A stretch of 64,000 nt of DNA. Origin: Geomonas subterranea (GTDB lineage Bacteria; Desulfobacterota; Desulfuromonadia; Geobacterales; Geobacteraceae). The notes under the pieces were generated by a model. The model saw only the letters and a list, made by a program, of their open reading frames with translations, did no database searches and had not been told where the DNA came from. The stretch covers positions 3,092,501 through 3,156,500 of the forward strand of contig NZ_CP077683.1 in NCBI RefSeq assembly GCF_019063845.1, in the 5' to 3' direction. A program made the translations under genes and the position numbers. Positions 18,227-26,512 of this stretch are shown here, in pieces. Numbering within the stretch: the stretch's first letter is position 1; every line of letters starts with the position of its first letter.

Positions 18227-20215
18227 ATGTTTCAGAATCTGAGAATCCGCACCAAACTGTTACTGATGATTGCCGTCCCGGTGCTCGGGATGGTCGTGTT
18301 TTCCATCTACAACGCAAGGAAAGACTACGCGGTCCTGCAGGGGCTGGTCCAGACCCAGAAGCTGACCGCCCTGGCGGTCCAGGTAGGCGAACTGTCGCAC
18401 CAGATACAGAAGGAGCGGGGCTACACGTCCGGCTACCTCAACGCGAAAGGGGGCAAATTCAGGGAGGAACTGGCCGGTCAGCGGGCCAAGGTGGACCAGC
18501 AGATCGACGCGGTCACCGTCTTCCTGGAGAAGAACGGGACATCGGTAGCGGTGGTGAAGGGAAGCCTCGACGCGGCGGGAAGCGCCATCGCAAGGCTCAA
18601 GGAGACCCGCGCCGGTATCGACACCCTCCAGGTGACCGGCGCCCAGGCCTATGCCTTCTACACCGGGCTCATCAACTCGTACATGGACGTGGTGGGGGCC
18701 GTCGCCACCACCAGCGGCAAGCGCGAGGTGATGCGCCAGGCCACCGCCTACTACAGCTTCGTGAAGGCGAAGGAGGAGACCGGCAAGGAGCGGGCGACCC
18801 TCAACGCGGTCCTCGCGGCGGACGTCCTGGACCAGGAGAGGCTGCAGCGGACCATGACCATCCTGGCGGCGCAGCAGGACTACCTGGACCTGTTCCGGAA
18901 GTTCGCATCTTCACAAGCGGTCGCCGCCTACGAGGAGAAAGCGAAGGCGCCGGTTTTCGGCAAGGTGGAAGAGATGAGGGGAGCGGTGCTCTCCAAGGGG
19001 CTCTCCGGACACTTCGGCATTCCTGCGGAGAGCTGGTTCCCGGTCATCACCGAGAAGATCGACACCATGAAGCAGGTGGAGGACGTGCTCACCAAAGAAA
19101 TCCTGGCAACCGCGGCGGGGCTCGCCCATGACGCGCGGCTCACCCTGATCCTCAGCCTGGTAATGGCGGCAACCGCGAGCCTCGGGACCTGCCTCCTCGG
19201 CGTCATCATCTCTTTGGGCATCACCCGCCCCCTCACCCGGATGCTCGGCATGCTCAAGGACATCGCCGAAGGGGAGGGAGACCTGACCAGGCGGCTCGAA
19301 GTGGGGCGCAAGGACGAACTGGGCGAGGTAAGCATCTGGTTCAACCGCTTCATCGACAACGTGCACGGCATCGTCTCGCAGCTCTCGCGAAACACCGGCC
19401 AGCTTTCGGTATCCTGCCAGCAGCTGAGCGCGACCGCGGTACAGATCGCCACGGCCGCCGAGGAGGTCGCCGCGCAGTCGGGGACGGTCGCGACGGCAAG
19501 CGAGGAGATGAGCGCCACCTCCAACGACATCTCGAGCAACTGCTCCCAGGCGGCCGAGTCCTCCAATCGTGCCAGCGATACCGCCCGCGGCGGCGCGCAG
19601 GTCGTACAGCAGACCCTGGTCGGAATGCAGAAGATCGCCGGACGGGTGAAGGAATCGGCCCAGACGGTACAGAACCTCGGCGCGCGCTCCGACGAGATCG
19701 GCGCCATCGTGGGGACCATCGAGGACATCGCCGACCAGACCAACCTCCTCGCCCTGAACGCCGCCATAGAGGCGGCCCGGGCCGGCGAGCAGGGGCGCGG
19801 CTTCGCCGTGGTGGCGGACGAGGTACGCGCGCTCGCGGAACGGACCACGCGGGCGACCAAGGAGATCGGCGCCATGATCAAGGCGATCCAGAGCGACACC
19901 ATCGGTGCCGTGGGGAGCATGAGGCTCGGCGTTCAGGAGGTCGAATCGGGGATGAAAAGCTCGCGCCGCTCGGGTGAAGCGCTCGATGACATCATGAACG
20001 CCATCAACGAACTCACCTCCCAGATCCACCAGATCGCCACGGCGGCCGAGCAGCAGACGGCCGTGACCGGTGAGATCACGGCCAACATCGGCACCATAAC
20101 CGAGGTGGTATCGGAGACGGCGGGAGGGGCACACGAGACGGCAAAAGCGGCGACGCACATGTCCAGCCTCGCCTGCGAGCTGCAACAGATCGTGGGACGC
20201 TTCAAACTGGCATAG
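18227..20215 (+). CDS. Methyl-accepting chemotaxis protein with a NIT sensor domain
   Basis: The 662-residue transmembrane receptor starts at the ATG at 18227 after GAAGGAAGGA. TM1 is [18 protein letters not shown]. The periplasmic part contains [16 protein letters not shown], the signature helix of the nitrate/nitrite-sensing NIT domain (about residues 50-290). TM2 ([23 protein letters not shown]) is followed by HAMP ([27 protein letters not shown]) and a signalling domain with the conserved hairpin tip [25 protein letters not shown]. It relays a small-molecule signal, possibly nitrate or nitrite, to CheA/CheW. No other chemotaxis gene is adjacent. Confidence 0.92.
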   Translation: MFQNLRIRTKLLLMIAVPVLGMVVFSIYNARKDYAVLQGLVQTQKLTALAVQVGELSHQIQKERGYTSGYLNAKGGKFREELAGQRAKVDQQIDAVTVFLEKNGTSVAVVKGSLDAAGSAIARLKETRAGIDTLQVTGAQAYAFYTGLINSYMDVVGAVATTSGKREVMRQATAYYSFVKAKEETGKERATLNAVLAADVLDQERLQRTMTILAAQQDYLDLFRKFASSQAVAAYEEKAKAPVFGKVEEMRGAVLSKGLSGHFGIPAESWFPVITEKIDTMKQVEDVLTKEILATAAGLAHDARLTLILSLVMAATASLGTCLLGVIISLGITRPLTRMLGMLKDIAEGEGDLTRRLEVGRKDELGEVSIWFNRFIDNVHGIVSQLSRNTGQLSVSCQQLSATAVQIATAAEEVAAQSGTVATASEEMSATSNDISSNCSQAAESSNRASDTARGGAQVVQQTLVGMQKIAGRVKESAQTVQNLGARSDEIGAIVGTIEDIADQTNLLALNAAIEAARAGEQGRGFAVVADEVRALAERTTRATKEIGAMIKAIQSDTIGAVGSMRLGVQEVESGMKSSRRSGEALDDIMNAINELTSQIHQIATAAEQQTAVTGEITANIGTITEVVSETAGGAHETAKAATHMSSLACELQQIVGRFKLA

Positions 20216-20445
20216 CCGCGGACCGCGAAAAGATGGAAAGAACGCAGCACTGGTCGTGCTTGAGAATCCGAGAATTCCGGCAGGTTACCGGCTACTCCCC
20301 GCAGTAAAAAGTGATCCGGCCGCCTCCCCTTTTACAGGGGAGGCTCGCTTTCAGGCGCGCTATTCCTCGCACCGCGGAAGCATATACTGGATACCGGAGT
20401 TTCGCGAACTTCGCTCCGGCGCATCAAACTTTTTCGAGGTGGTGG

Positions 20446-20473
20446 TTGACAGTGACAAAGCAGGCCATATACT
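20446..20473 (+). promoter_or_regulatory. Candidate strong sigma-70 promoter of the DUF3015 gene
   Basis: TTGACA, 16 bases, TATACT, ending 34 bases before the ATG. It is close to consensus. A GC hairpin (CTCCCC...GGGGAG, about 20325-20343) sits in the upstream intergenic DNA. Confidence 0.8.
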
Positions 20474-20507
20474 AGGGTGAAAATTTCCTTAAAAAAGGAG
20501 AACAACC

Positions 20508-20978
20508 ATGAAAAAGCTGCTCATCGCATTCGCACTCACTCTTTTGACTTCCGCTTCCGCCTTTGCCGCCGGCCAGGCCCACACCAACGTCGGTTGCGGC
20601 CTCGGCACCATGCTGTGGGAGAACAAGGCCGACGGCTCCATCCTGTTCCAGGTGCTGCAGTCCACCACCAACGGCACTTCGGGCACCCAGACCTTCGGCA
20701 TCACCTCCGGCACCTCAGAGTGCCAGAAGCCGGGCAAGATCGCACAGAACGAGAAGCTGAACCAGTTCGTGCGCGCCAACATCGACAACCTCGCCAAGGA
20801 CATCGCCATGGGTAAAGGCGAGACCCTGGACACCTTCGTCGAGATGATGGGCGTCCCCTCCACCCAGAGTGACGCCTACAAAACGAAGCTGCAGGCAAAC
20901 TTCGGCAAGATCTTCACCTCCGACAAGATCGTGATGGCCGAGGTCATCGACAACGTCGTCACCGTAACCAACAACTGA
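20508..20978 (+). CDS. DUF3015 family secreted protein
   Basis: The 156-residue protein has a signal peptide (KKLLIAFALTLLTSASAFA) and then VGCGLGTMLWENKADGS, the conserved start of the DUF3015 family. Mature Cys residues occur in GCGLG and SECQK. Family function is not known; members are usually periplasmic and well expressed. The near-consensus promoter, the AAAAAAGGAG ribosome site and a perfect downstream terminator also suggest high expression here. Confidence 0.85.
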   Translation: MKKLLIAFALTLLTSASAFAAGQAHTNVGCGLGTMLWENKADGSILFQVLQSTTNGTSGTQTFGITSGTSECQKPGKIAQNEKLNQFVRANIDNLAKDIAMGKGETLDTFVEMMGVPSTQSDAYKTKLQANFGKIFTSDKIVMAEVIDNVVTVTNN

Positions 20979-21000
20979 TTTTTTCCGGGAAGTATGCTAC

Positions 21001-21033
21001 AAGGGTGCACGGTCAAAACCGTGCACCCTTTTT
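21001..21033 (+). terminator. Perfect 13-bp terminator
   Basis: A 13-bp uninterrupted stem (AAGGGTGCACGGT/ACCGTGCACCCTT) with a CAAA loop and a T tail. It starts 22 bases after the DUF3015 stop and ends 20 bases before the next start codon, leaving almost no room for a separate promoter for the DUF4105 gene. Confidence 0.9.
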
Positions 21034-21053
21034 AATGTCCGGAGCACCCCTCT

Positions 21054-22973
21054 GTGATGAGCATTGGAATGAACATGTCCCTGCTGCGCCGCGCCCTGTG
21101 TACCCTGCTGCTCGCCCTGTCCCTCACCTCCCTGCCGGCGGCGGCCGCCGACCTCGCCTACCGCGACCAGCTCCTCAAGGAGGCCGTGGAAAAACGCCTC
21201 TGGGAGCAGCGCCCCTGGCAGATCCTGCTGCACTACAAGAAGACGCTCGCCGGAGAAACCATAAGCCGGATCTCCGATCCCAATTTCTTCCTCTCCCCCA
21301 CCGGACGGACCGATCCGGCAGCCGAGCTCTCTGCGACGCTCGCCGCTTTTTTCCGCCCCGAGGCCCCGGACGGGGAACATCCCATCTGCCGCTTCCCGGC
21401 GCGCCTTGCCTGGCTGAGCGGGGAGCTTTCCATCGACCCCTCCCGCCTTCCCGCCGCGCTCTGCTCCGAGCAGCAGGAACAGATAAGGACCGTCGACGCG
21501 CGCGCCGCAGTGCTGGTGTTCCCGGTGGGGCACATCAACAGCCCGGCCTCCATGTTCGGGCACACCCTGCTCAGGATCGACGGCCCCAGCAAGAGCAACC
21601 TCATCTCCTACGCGGTGAACTACGCGGCCGACGCCACCGACGCCAACGGGTTTCTCTACGCGTTCAAGGGGCTCTCCGGGCTGTACAAGGGTTACTACTC
21701 CCTGATGCCGTACTACCAGAAGGTGAAGGAGTACAGCGATCTCGAGCACAGGGACATGTGGGAGTACCGCCTGCGGCTCACAAGGGAAGAGGTGGACAAG
21801 CTGCTGCTGCACGCCCTGGAACTGCAGCGGATCGCCTCCGACTACTATTTCCTCGACGAGAACTGCTCCTACAACCTGCTGTTCCTGATCGAGGCGGCGC
21901 GCCCCACGCTGCACCTCTCCGACCGCACGGGACTGCTGGTTCACCCCACCAACACCATCGAGATCGCCAAGGACAGCGGCATCCTCGACGAGGCGGTCTA
22001 CCGCCCCTCGCAGGGGGCACGCATCGTCAAGATAGCGTCGCTGCTCGACGAGGAACGGCAGCAGGCCGCCCTGGACGTCGCCCAGGGAACGCGCCATCCC
22101 GGCAGCGTGACGGCGGCGCCCGGGACGGAACAGGATAAACGGGAGGTGCTGGATCTCGCCGCGGAGCTGGTGCAGCTGCGCCTGGCCCGCAAGGAGCTGG
22201 AGCAGGATGCCTACTCGAAGCTCTACCTGAAGATCCTGGCCGAGCGCAGCGCCCTCGGCACGGGGAGCGAGGCAGCCTACGCCGTCGCGCCCCCCGCGCC
22301 CCCCGACGCCGGTCACCACACCTCCAAGATCGGCCTTGGGGGCGGCGTGCGCCGCGGGGAGTGGTACGGCGCCGTGCACCTGCAACCCGAGTTCCACAGC
22401 CTGCTCGACCCGGACCAGGGGTACCTGAAGGGAGCGCAGATCAAGTTCTTCGACACCCTGGTCGACTACGTGCCGGAAACCGGACGTCCCCGGCTGCGCA
22501 GCCTGCACCTGCTGGACATCCTCTCCACCGCCCCCCGGGACCGCTTCTTCAAGCCGTACTCCTGGAAGGTCGCGGCCGGCTGGGACACGGAGGTGATGGA
22601 GGATGGAAGGGACTCGCTCGTGTTCCGGCTGAACAGCGGAGGAGGTCTCGCCAGGAGATCCCCGTTCGGAGGGATCCTCTACGGATTGGCCGAACTGTCC
22701 GTCGACGGCGGCAAGCACCTGCGCGGCCCGGTCGCCGCGGCGCCCGGGCTCAGTGTGGGCGTCCTGGAACAGGTCGGGGATTGGTGGAAGATCCACCTGG
22801 AAGGATCGGCCTTTTTCTACCTCGTCGGAGATGACCGGACTTCCCTCAAGGCAACACTGTCGCAAAACTTCCGATTGGCACAGCAGCAGAGCCTGAGTCT
22901 CAGCCTGAGCCTCGGCGATGTCTCGGGCCACACCGTTTCTGAACAAAGCCTCTTGTGGAACTACTACTTCTGA
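21054..22973 (+). CDS. DUF4105 (Lnb N-terminal-type) protein with C-terminal beta-barrel-like part
   Basis: The protein has about 639 residues with a signal peptide (LLRRALCTLLLALSLTSLPAAAA). Residues about 130-300 match DUF4105: VGHINSPASMFGHTLLRID and DENCSYNLLFLIE hold the His and Cys expected of a papain-like thiol active site. This domain is the N-terminal part of Lnb, the lipoprotein N-acyltransferase of Bacteroides; whether that activity exists in deltaproteobacteria is not established. The last 250 residues alternate strands and end in WNYYF, suggesting an outer-membrane barrel-like domain. GTG at 21054 and ATG at 21057 are adjacent starts behind GGAG. Confidence 0.8.
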   Translation: MMSIGMNMSLLRRALCTLLLALSLTSLPAAAADLAYRDQLLKEAVEKRLWEQRPWQILLHYKKTLAGETISRISDPNFFLSPTGRTDPAAELSATLAAFFRPEAPDGEHPICRFPARLAWLSGELSIDPSRLPAALCSEQQEQIRTVDARAAVLVFPVGHINSPASMFGHTLLRIDGPSKSNLISYAVNYAADATDANGFLYAFKGLSGLYKGYYSLMPYYQKVKEYSDLEHRDMWEYRLRLTREEVDKLLLHALELQRIASDYYFLDENCSYNLLFLIEAARPTLHLSDRTGLLVHPTNTIEIAKDSGILDEAVYRPSQGARIVKIASLLDEERQQAALDVAQGTRHPGSVTAAPGTEQDKREVLDLAAELVQLRLARKELEQDAYSKLYLKILAERSALGTGSEAAYAVAPPAPPDAGHHTSKIGLGGGVRRGEWYGAVHLQPEFHSLLDPDQGYLKGAQIKFFDTLVDYVPETGRPRLRSLHLLDILSTAPRDRFFKPYSWKVAAGWDTEVMEDGRDSLVFRLNSGGGLARRSPFGGILYGLAELSVDGGKHLRGPVAAAPGLSVGVLEQVGDWWKIHLEGSAFFYLVGDDRTSLKATLSQNFRLAQQQSLSLSLSLGDVSGHTVSEQSLLWNYYF

Positions 22974-23034
22974 CAAAACTTCTCTTTTGGTGATTCAACT
23001 CACAGGGAAGTTCCCCTCCGTTGCCGTCATTGCG

Positions 23035-23063
23035 TTGACTTCAGTTAGGGCTAAGAGCATAAT
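23035..23063 (+). promoter_or_regulatory. Candidate promoter of the riboswitch transcript
   Basis: TTGACT, 17 bases, CATAAT, so the RNA would start near 23070, some 20 bases before the aptamer. Confidence 0.6.
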
Positions 23064-23088
23064 GTCCAAAAATTAAATACATCGCAAG

Positions 23089-23169
23089 ATACACGATAAT
23101 ACTCAACCATCCGCGAGGATGGGGCGGAAAGCCTATTGGGTCTCTCGCAGACAGCCGGGTTGCCGAAAT
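23089..23169 (+). promoter_or_regulatory. GEMM-I riboswitch aptamer, G20A type (predicted 3',3'-cGAMP sensing)
   Basis: The GEMM-I core is readable in order: CACG... ACTCAACCAT, CCGCGAGG tetraloop hairpin, ATGGGGCGGAAAGCC, a short P3 (GGGTCT...AGACAGCC) and GGGTTGCCGA. It lines up base for base over 42 positions with the Vc2 c-di-GMP riboswitch. At the position of Vc2 G20, which contacts one base of the ligand, this RNA has A. In Geobacter that change marks the GEMM-Ib subclass that prefers 3',3'-cGAMP over c-di-GMP. The 3' end of the aptamer (AGCCGGG) is also the 5' arm of the next terminator, so ligand binding should prevent termination (an ON switch). Confidence 0.88.
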
Positions 23170-23198
23170 ATCATTCGATATTCTGCCCCGGCTTTTTT
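23153..23198 (+). terminator. Riboswitch-controlled terminator
   Basis: The outer stem is AGCCGGG/CCCGGCT, the inner stem AATATC/GATATT with an ATTC loop, followed by six T. The 5' arm is shared with the GEMM aptamer, so the two folds exclude each other. Confidence 0.82.
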
Positions 23199-23242
23199 GC
23201 GTCCGGTGCAGAAATGGAATGCACCCGGAGGAGAAAGAGGCC

Positions 23243-23446
23243 ATGCACCGCTTGCTCTTTGGTTCCGTCACGGCCTCCCCTCCACGGGCCGCTTTGCGCC
23301 AGATCACGGGAGCACCCATGGAGCAGGAAACTGGCTCCGATCTCAATATCTCGCTGCACCCCGGGATGCACCTGCGGTTCAGTGACCGGAAAGGGCGACC
23401 GCTTCCGGAACGTCTGGTTCCCCTCCTCGGAGTAACGGTATGGTAG
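23243..23446 (+). CDS. 67-residue protein of unknown function, first gene after the riboswitch
   Basis: The ATG at 23243 has a strong GGAGGAGAAAGAGG site. The stop overlaps the kinase start by seven bases (ATGGTAG junction), the usual sign of translational coupling. The C-terminal part (LHPGMHLRFSDRKGRPLPERLVPLLGVTVW) looks like a strand-rich folded segment. I do not recognise it. It could also be a leader peptide whose translation feeds ribosomes to the kinase. A longer start at 23219 lacks a good site. Confidence 0.5.
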   Translation: MHRLLFGSVTASPPRAALRQITGAPMEQETGSDLNISLHPGMHLRFSDRKGRPLPERLVPLLGVTVW

Positions 23447-25038
23447 TCGACAGTGATCTGACCACGCAGTTTCTATACGAAGCACTCAGCCGCGGCAAGA
23501 GGGAATGGGAGCTCACCTTCGACGCCGTCCCCGACCTCATTTTCATCACGGACACCCACCACACCATCACCCGGGCCAACCGCGCCATGGCGGAGCGGCT
23601 CGGCTTGCGCCCGACCGAGGTCCCCGGCCGCAAATGCTACGAGCTCTTCCACGAGATCGGCACCGTCCCCGGAACCTGCCCCTTCATGAAACTGCTGCAG
23701 GACGGCGAGGCGCCCCACGTGGAGATGGAGGAGAAGCACCTTGGCGGCTTCTTCGAGATCTCGGTTTCCCCACTGTACAACGAGTTCGGCGAGATCACCG
23801 CCTGCGTGCACGTGGCCCGGGACGTGACGGAGCGGAAGAAGGCTGAGGAATACCGGCTCTCCCTGGAACAGCAACTGCAGCAGACCCAGCGGCTGGAGAG
23901 CCTGGGCGTGCTGTCCGGCGGCATCGCTCACGACTTCAACAACATCCTGACCATCATCCTCGGGCACTGCGCCCTGGCCCGCTTGGCCGGGCCCACGGAG
24001 GTGCGGAGGCACCTTGACCAGATCGAGCTCGCCGGAAACCGCGCCGCCGACCTGTGCCGCCAGATGCTCAACTACGCGGGCAAAAGCCCACTGGTGCGGA
24101 CGGAGGTGGACCTCAACGCACAGGTGCGTGAAGTGGTGAGCATGCTCCAGCCCGCCTTCAAGAAAAAGATCTCCTTCAGGTACCTGATCGAGCCGGGGGC
24201 CCCGCTGATAAAAGGGGACCAGGGGCAGGTGCAGCAGATCATCATGAACCTCGTGGTCAACGCGGTGGAGGCTATCGGCGACCGGAAAGGCACGGTGGGC
24301 ATCGCCCTGACGCCGCACGAGATTTCCCCGGAAACGAGCTGCCGGGACGCCTTCGGCAACACCATCGCCCCGGGCTCGTATGTCTGCCTCGAAGTCAGTG
24401 ACGACGGCTGCGGCATGAGCGAGGAAACGAGGCAGCGGCTCTTCGAGCCCTTCTTCACCACCAAGTTCACCGGGCGCGGCCTGGGGATGTCCGCCACCAT
24501 GGGCATCATCCGGAGCCACAACGGAGCGCTGCAGCTATCCAGCACCCTCGGGGAGGGGTCCACCTTCAAGATCTTCTTTCCCACCTGCCCTGCCGCGACT
24601 CCGCGCAGCGGAGCCGTTCCCGTTTCTCCGTCCCCGCTGCGGTCCGGGGAACGGTTGACAGGAACCGTCCTGCTGGTCGACGACGAGCCGGAACTGCGCC
24701 AGGTCGGCACCGTCCTTTTGAGCGGACTCGGCCTGAACGTCATCACGGCCTGCAATGGACGGGAAGCCCTCGAGGTCTACCGCGAACGATCCCGGGAGAT
24801 CGACCTGGTCCTGATGGACCTGACCATGCCCGAAATGGACGGGGTCGAGGCGTACCAGGAACTGCGCAGACAGGCGCCCTCGCTCCCCGTCCTCTTCTGC
24901 AGCGGTTACGGCAAGAAGGAGGTTTCCCCCTTCATCGACAGCGACCGGCATGCCGCCTTCCTCCCGAAGCCCTACAACAGGGACCAGATGCACACCATGC
25001 TCCGCAAGCTCCGTGAAGGGGCGGGATATCACCCCTAG
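23440..25038 (+). CDS. PAS hybrid histidine kinase with receiver domain, under riboswitch control
   Basis: The 532-residue soluble protein has a PAS domain (about 20-135, FDAVPDLIFITDTHHTITRANRAM), a HisKA-type dimerisation helix with GGIAHDFNNIL (His164), an ATPase domain ([29 protein letters not shown]) and a C-terminal receiver with phospho-acceptor Asp460 (DLVLMDLTMPEMDG). The short insert between ATPase and receiver is Pro-rich. The PAS contains Cys residues (KCYELF, GTCPFMK), typical of a PAS subgroup in Geobacter that may sense redox state. No output domain or partner regulator is adjacent. Expression should depend on the upstream GEMM-I switch. Confidence 0.92.
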   Translation: MVVDSDLTTQFLYEALSRGKREWELTFDAVPDLIFITDTHHTITRANRAMAERLGLRPTEVPGRKCYELFHEIGTVPGTCPFMKLLQDGEAPHVEMEEKHLGGFFEISVSPLYNEFGEITACVHVARDVTERKKAEEYRLSLEQQLQQTQRLESLGVLSGGIAHDFNNILTIILGHCALARLAGPTEVRRHLDQIELAGNRAADLCRQMLNYAGKSPLVRTEVDLNAQVREVVSMLQPAFKKKISFRYLIEPGAPLIKGDQGQVQQIIMNLVVNAVEAIGDRKGTVGIALTPHEISPETSCRDAFGNTIAPGSYVCLEVSDDGCGMSEETRQRLFEPFFTTKFTGRGLGMSATMGIIRSHNGALQLSSTLGEGSTFKIFFPTCPAATPRSGAVPVSPSPLRSGERLTGTVLLVDDEPELRQVGTVLLSGLGLNVITACNGREALEVYRERSREIDLVLMDLTMPEMDGVEAYQELRRQAPSLPVLFCSGYGKKEVSPFIDSDRHAAFLPKPYNRDQMHTMLRKLREGAGYHP

Positions 25039-25125
25039 CCTTCGCGCAGCCCCCCCGTTCCTCCTCGTAGGAAAGAGTTCTCCCCCACCTGGACAATTCC
25101 TCCGTCTCCGGCACTACCACCTCGC

Positions 25126-25153
25126 TTGTCCCCGGCGCCCCGCCTGATACAAT
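25126..25153 (+). promoter_or_regulatory. Candidate promoter of the ChaN-like gene
   Basis: TTGTCC, 16 bases, TACAAT, about 110 bases before the ATG. Confidence 0.5.
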
Positions 25154-25261
25154 TATCCGCTGCTAACCAAACAACACCTTTCAGCGCCGCCGTCTCCGCT
25201 TTGGCGGGCGGAGGCACCATGTACCTGCCCCAACGCGGCTTGGCTCGCGTGAGGAGGGATT

Positions 25262-26107
25262 ATGTTCGGATGGTTCAGGACGCTGCTCGTGCCGGTTCTG
25301 GTCACTCTTTGCTGCACCAGCGCTTTTGGACACACCATCATCACCCGCCTAAGCGACGGACAGACCGTCTCTCTGACCCAACTCGCCGCTGCCGCTGCCG
25401 CGAGCCAGGTGGTCCTGGTCGGGGAGTCGCACGACGAACCATACCATCATGATCTGCAGCTCACCCTGCTCCGACTGCTGGACGGCGCGAGGCGGCCGAT
25501 CGCCATCGGGCTCGAGATGATGCAGAGCGACTGTCAAAAGACGCTCGACGACTGGGTGGAGGGAACGCTCGGGGAGCCGGAGATGCAGCAAGCGTTCGAG
25601 AGAAACTGGACAGGCTGGCAGATGTACCGGGATATCTTCTTGTTCGCGAGGGAGAAACGGATCCCCATGGTCGCCCTCAACGTGCCCCTGGCGATAGTGC
25701 GCACGGTCTCCCGCGACGGCTTCGCCGCACTCACTCCTGAGGAGCGCAAGGGTCTCCCGCCGGGAACCAGCTGCGACCTCACTAACCCCCAAATCGCCTT
25801 TTTGCGGAAGTCCTTCGGGGCGGTGGCGCACCACATGCAAAACGGCAAAAGGTTCGACTTTTTCTGCGAAGCGCAAACGGTTCGCAACAGCGGCATGGCC
25901 CTAAACATCATCCGTTACCGCGACCAGGAGCCCGGGCGCACCGTGGTGGTGCTCACCGGCACCTGGCATGCCGTGAAATACGCCATTCCCGAGCAGTTGC
26001 AGCGTCTTGGCAGCCTACCGGCACCGACCGTCATCCTCCCCGAAACTCCCTATCTGAACAGCGGCAATACCGGCGCCAGCGAGGCCGATTACCTGGTTGA
26101 ACTGTGA
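25262..26107 (+). CDS. ChaN/DUF399-like secreted protein
   Basis: The 281-residue protein has an N-terminal signal segment (FRTLLVPVLVTLCCTSAFG) and the ChaN-family landmarks: VVLVGESHDEPYHHDLQLTLL, IGLEMMQ, RDIFLFAREKRIPMVALNVP and the C-terminal VVVLTGTWHAVKYAIPEQL. Relatives bind heme or iron at the periplasmic face, and ChaN of Campylobacter is a heme-binding lipoprotein. No lipobox Cys is obvious (the signal ends CTSAFG), so it is probably soluble in the periplasm. AGGAGGGA precedes the ATG. Monocistronic. Confidence 0.85.
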   Translation: MFGWFRTLLVPVLVTLCCTSAFGHTIITRLSDGQTVSLTQLAAAAAASQVVLVGESHDEPYHHDLQLTLLRLLDGARRPIAIGLEMMQSDCQKTLDDWVEGTLGEPEMQQAFERNWTGWQMYRDIFLFAREKRIPMVALNVPLAIVRTVSRDGFAALTPEERKGLPPGTSCDLTNPQIAFLRKSFGAVAHHMQNGKRFDFFCEAQTVRNSGMALNIIRYRDQEPGRTVVVLTGTWHAVKYAIPEQLQRLGSLPAPTVILPETPYLNSGNTGASEADYLVEL

Positions 26108-26390
26108 GGTTCGCCCAACTCCCTGCCCGCTGACCGATTTCTGTCGAGGCATCACCTGCCGCACTTTCGTTCCCTTCTCTCCAGGGAGGTCCCGACCGCG
26201 CGCCTTCCCTCCCCTCTGGATCGTCCCTGACAACCGCACGCTCCCCCTCTCCGCCTCTTTTTTGTGCAAAGAGTCAAGTCGTCGCGGCGCATACCGAAGA
26301 GCGCCGCCCCGAAACTCCCTTGAAGTTACGCAACCTTAGGGCAACAACCCCGGGGAGCTAAATTGGCTTTTTTTAATTGTTTGTGCTAAG

Positions 26391-26419
26391 TTGAGGACAG
26401 CAGCAAGAATCTGTATACA
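26391..26419 (+). promoter_or_regulatory. Candidate promoter of the Gly-rich protein gene
   Basis: TTGAGG, 17 bases, TATACA. Transcription would start around 26426, exactly at the first base of the folded leader. The rest of the 405-base gap after the ChaN-like gene (26108-26390) shows no gene; it ends in an AT-rich stretch (TTTTTTTAATTG) that may act as an upstream element. Confidence 0.6.
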
Positions 26420-26424
26420 ACAGC

Positions 26425-26498
26425 TGGCGCCGTGGGAGCCAAGAAGGCTCCCCTCTGCAAGAGAGGCAGTCGGCGCCTCCCGGCCGCTTGGGCCGGGA
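26425..26498 (+). promoter_or_regulatory. Strongly structured 5' leader (three-way junction plus hairpin)
   Basis: An outer stem pairs GGCGCC (26426-26431) with GGCGCC (26472-26477). Inside are two hairpins, GGGAGCC-AAGAA-GGCTCCC and CCTCT-GCAAG-AGAGG. Immediately after the outer stem a further hairpin, CCCGGCC-GCTTG-GGCCGGG, runs to seven bases before the ribosome site (GGAGG). It matches no riboswitch class I know. No T-run follows, so it would act on translation or RNA stability. Confidence 0.6.
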
Positions 26499-26512
26499 AT
26501 GGAGGTTCGATT

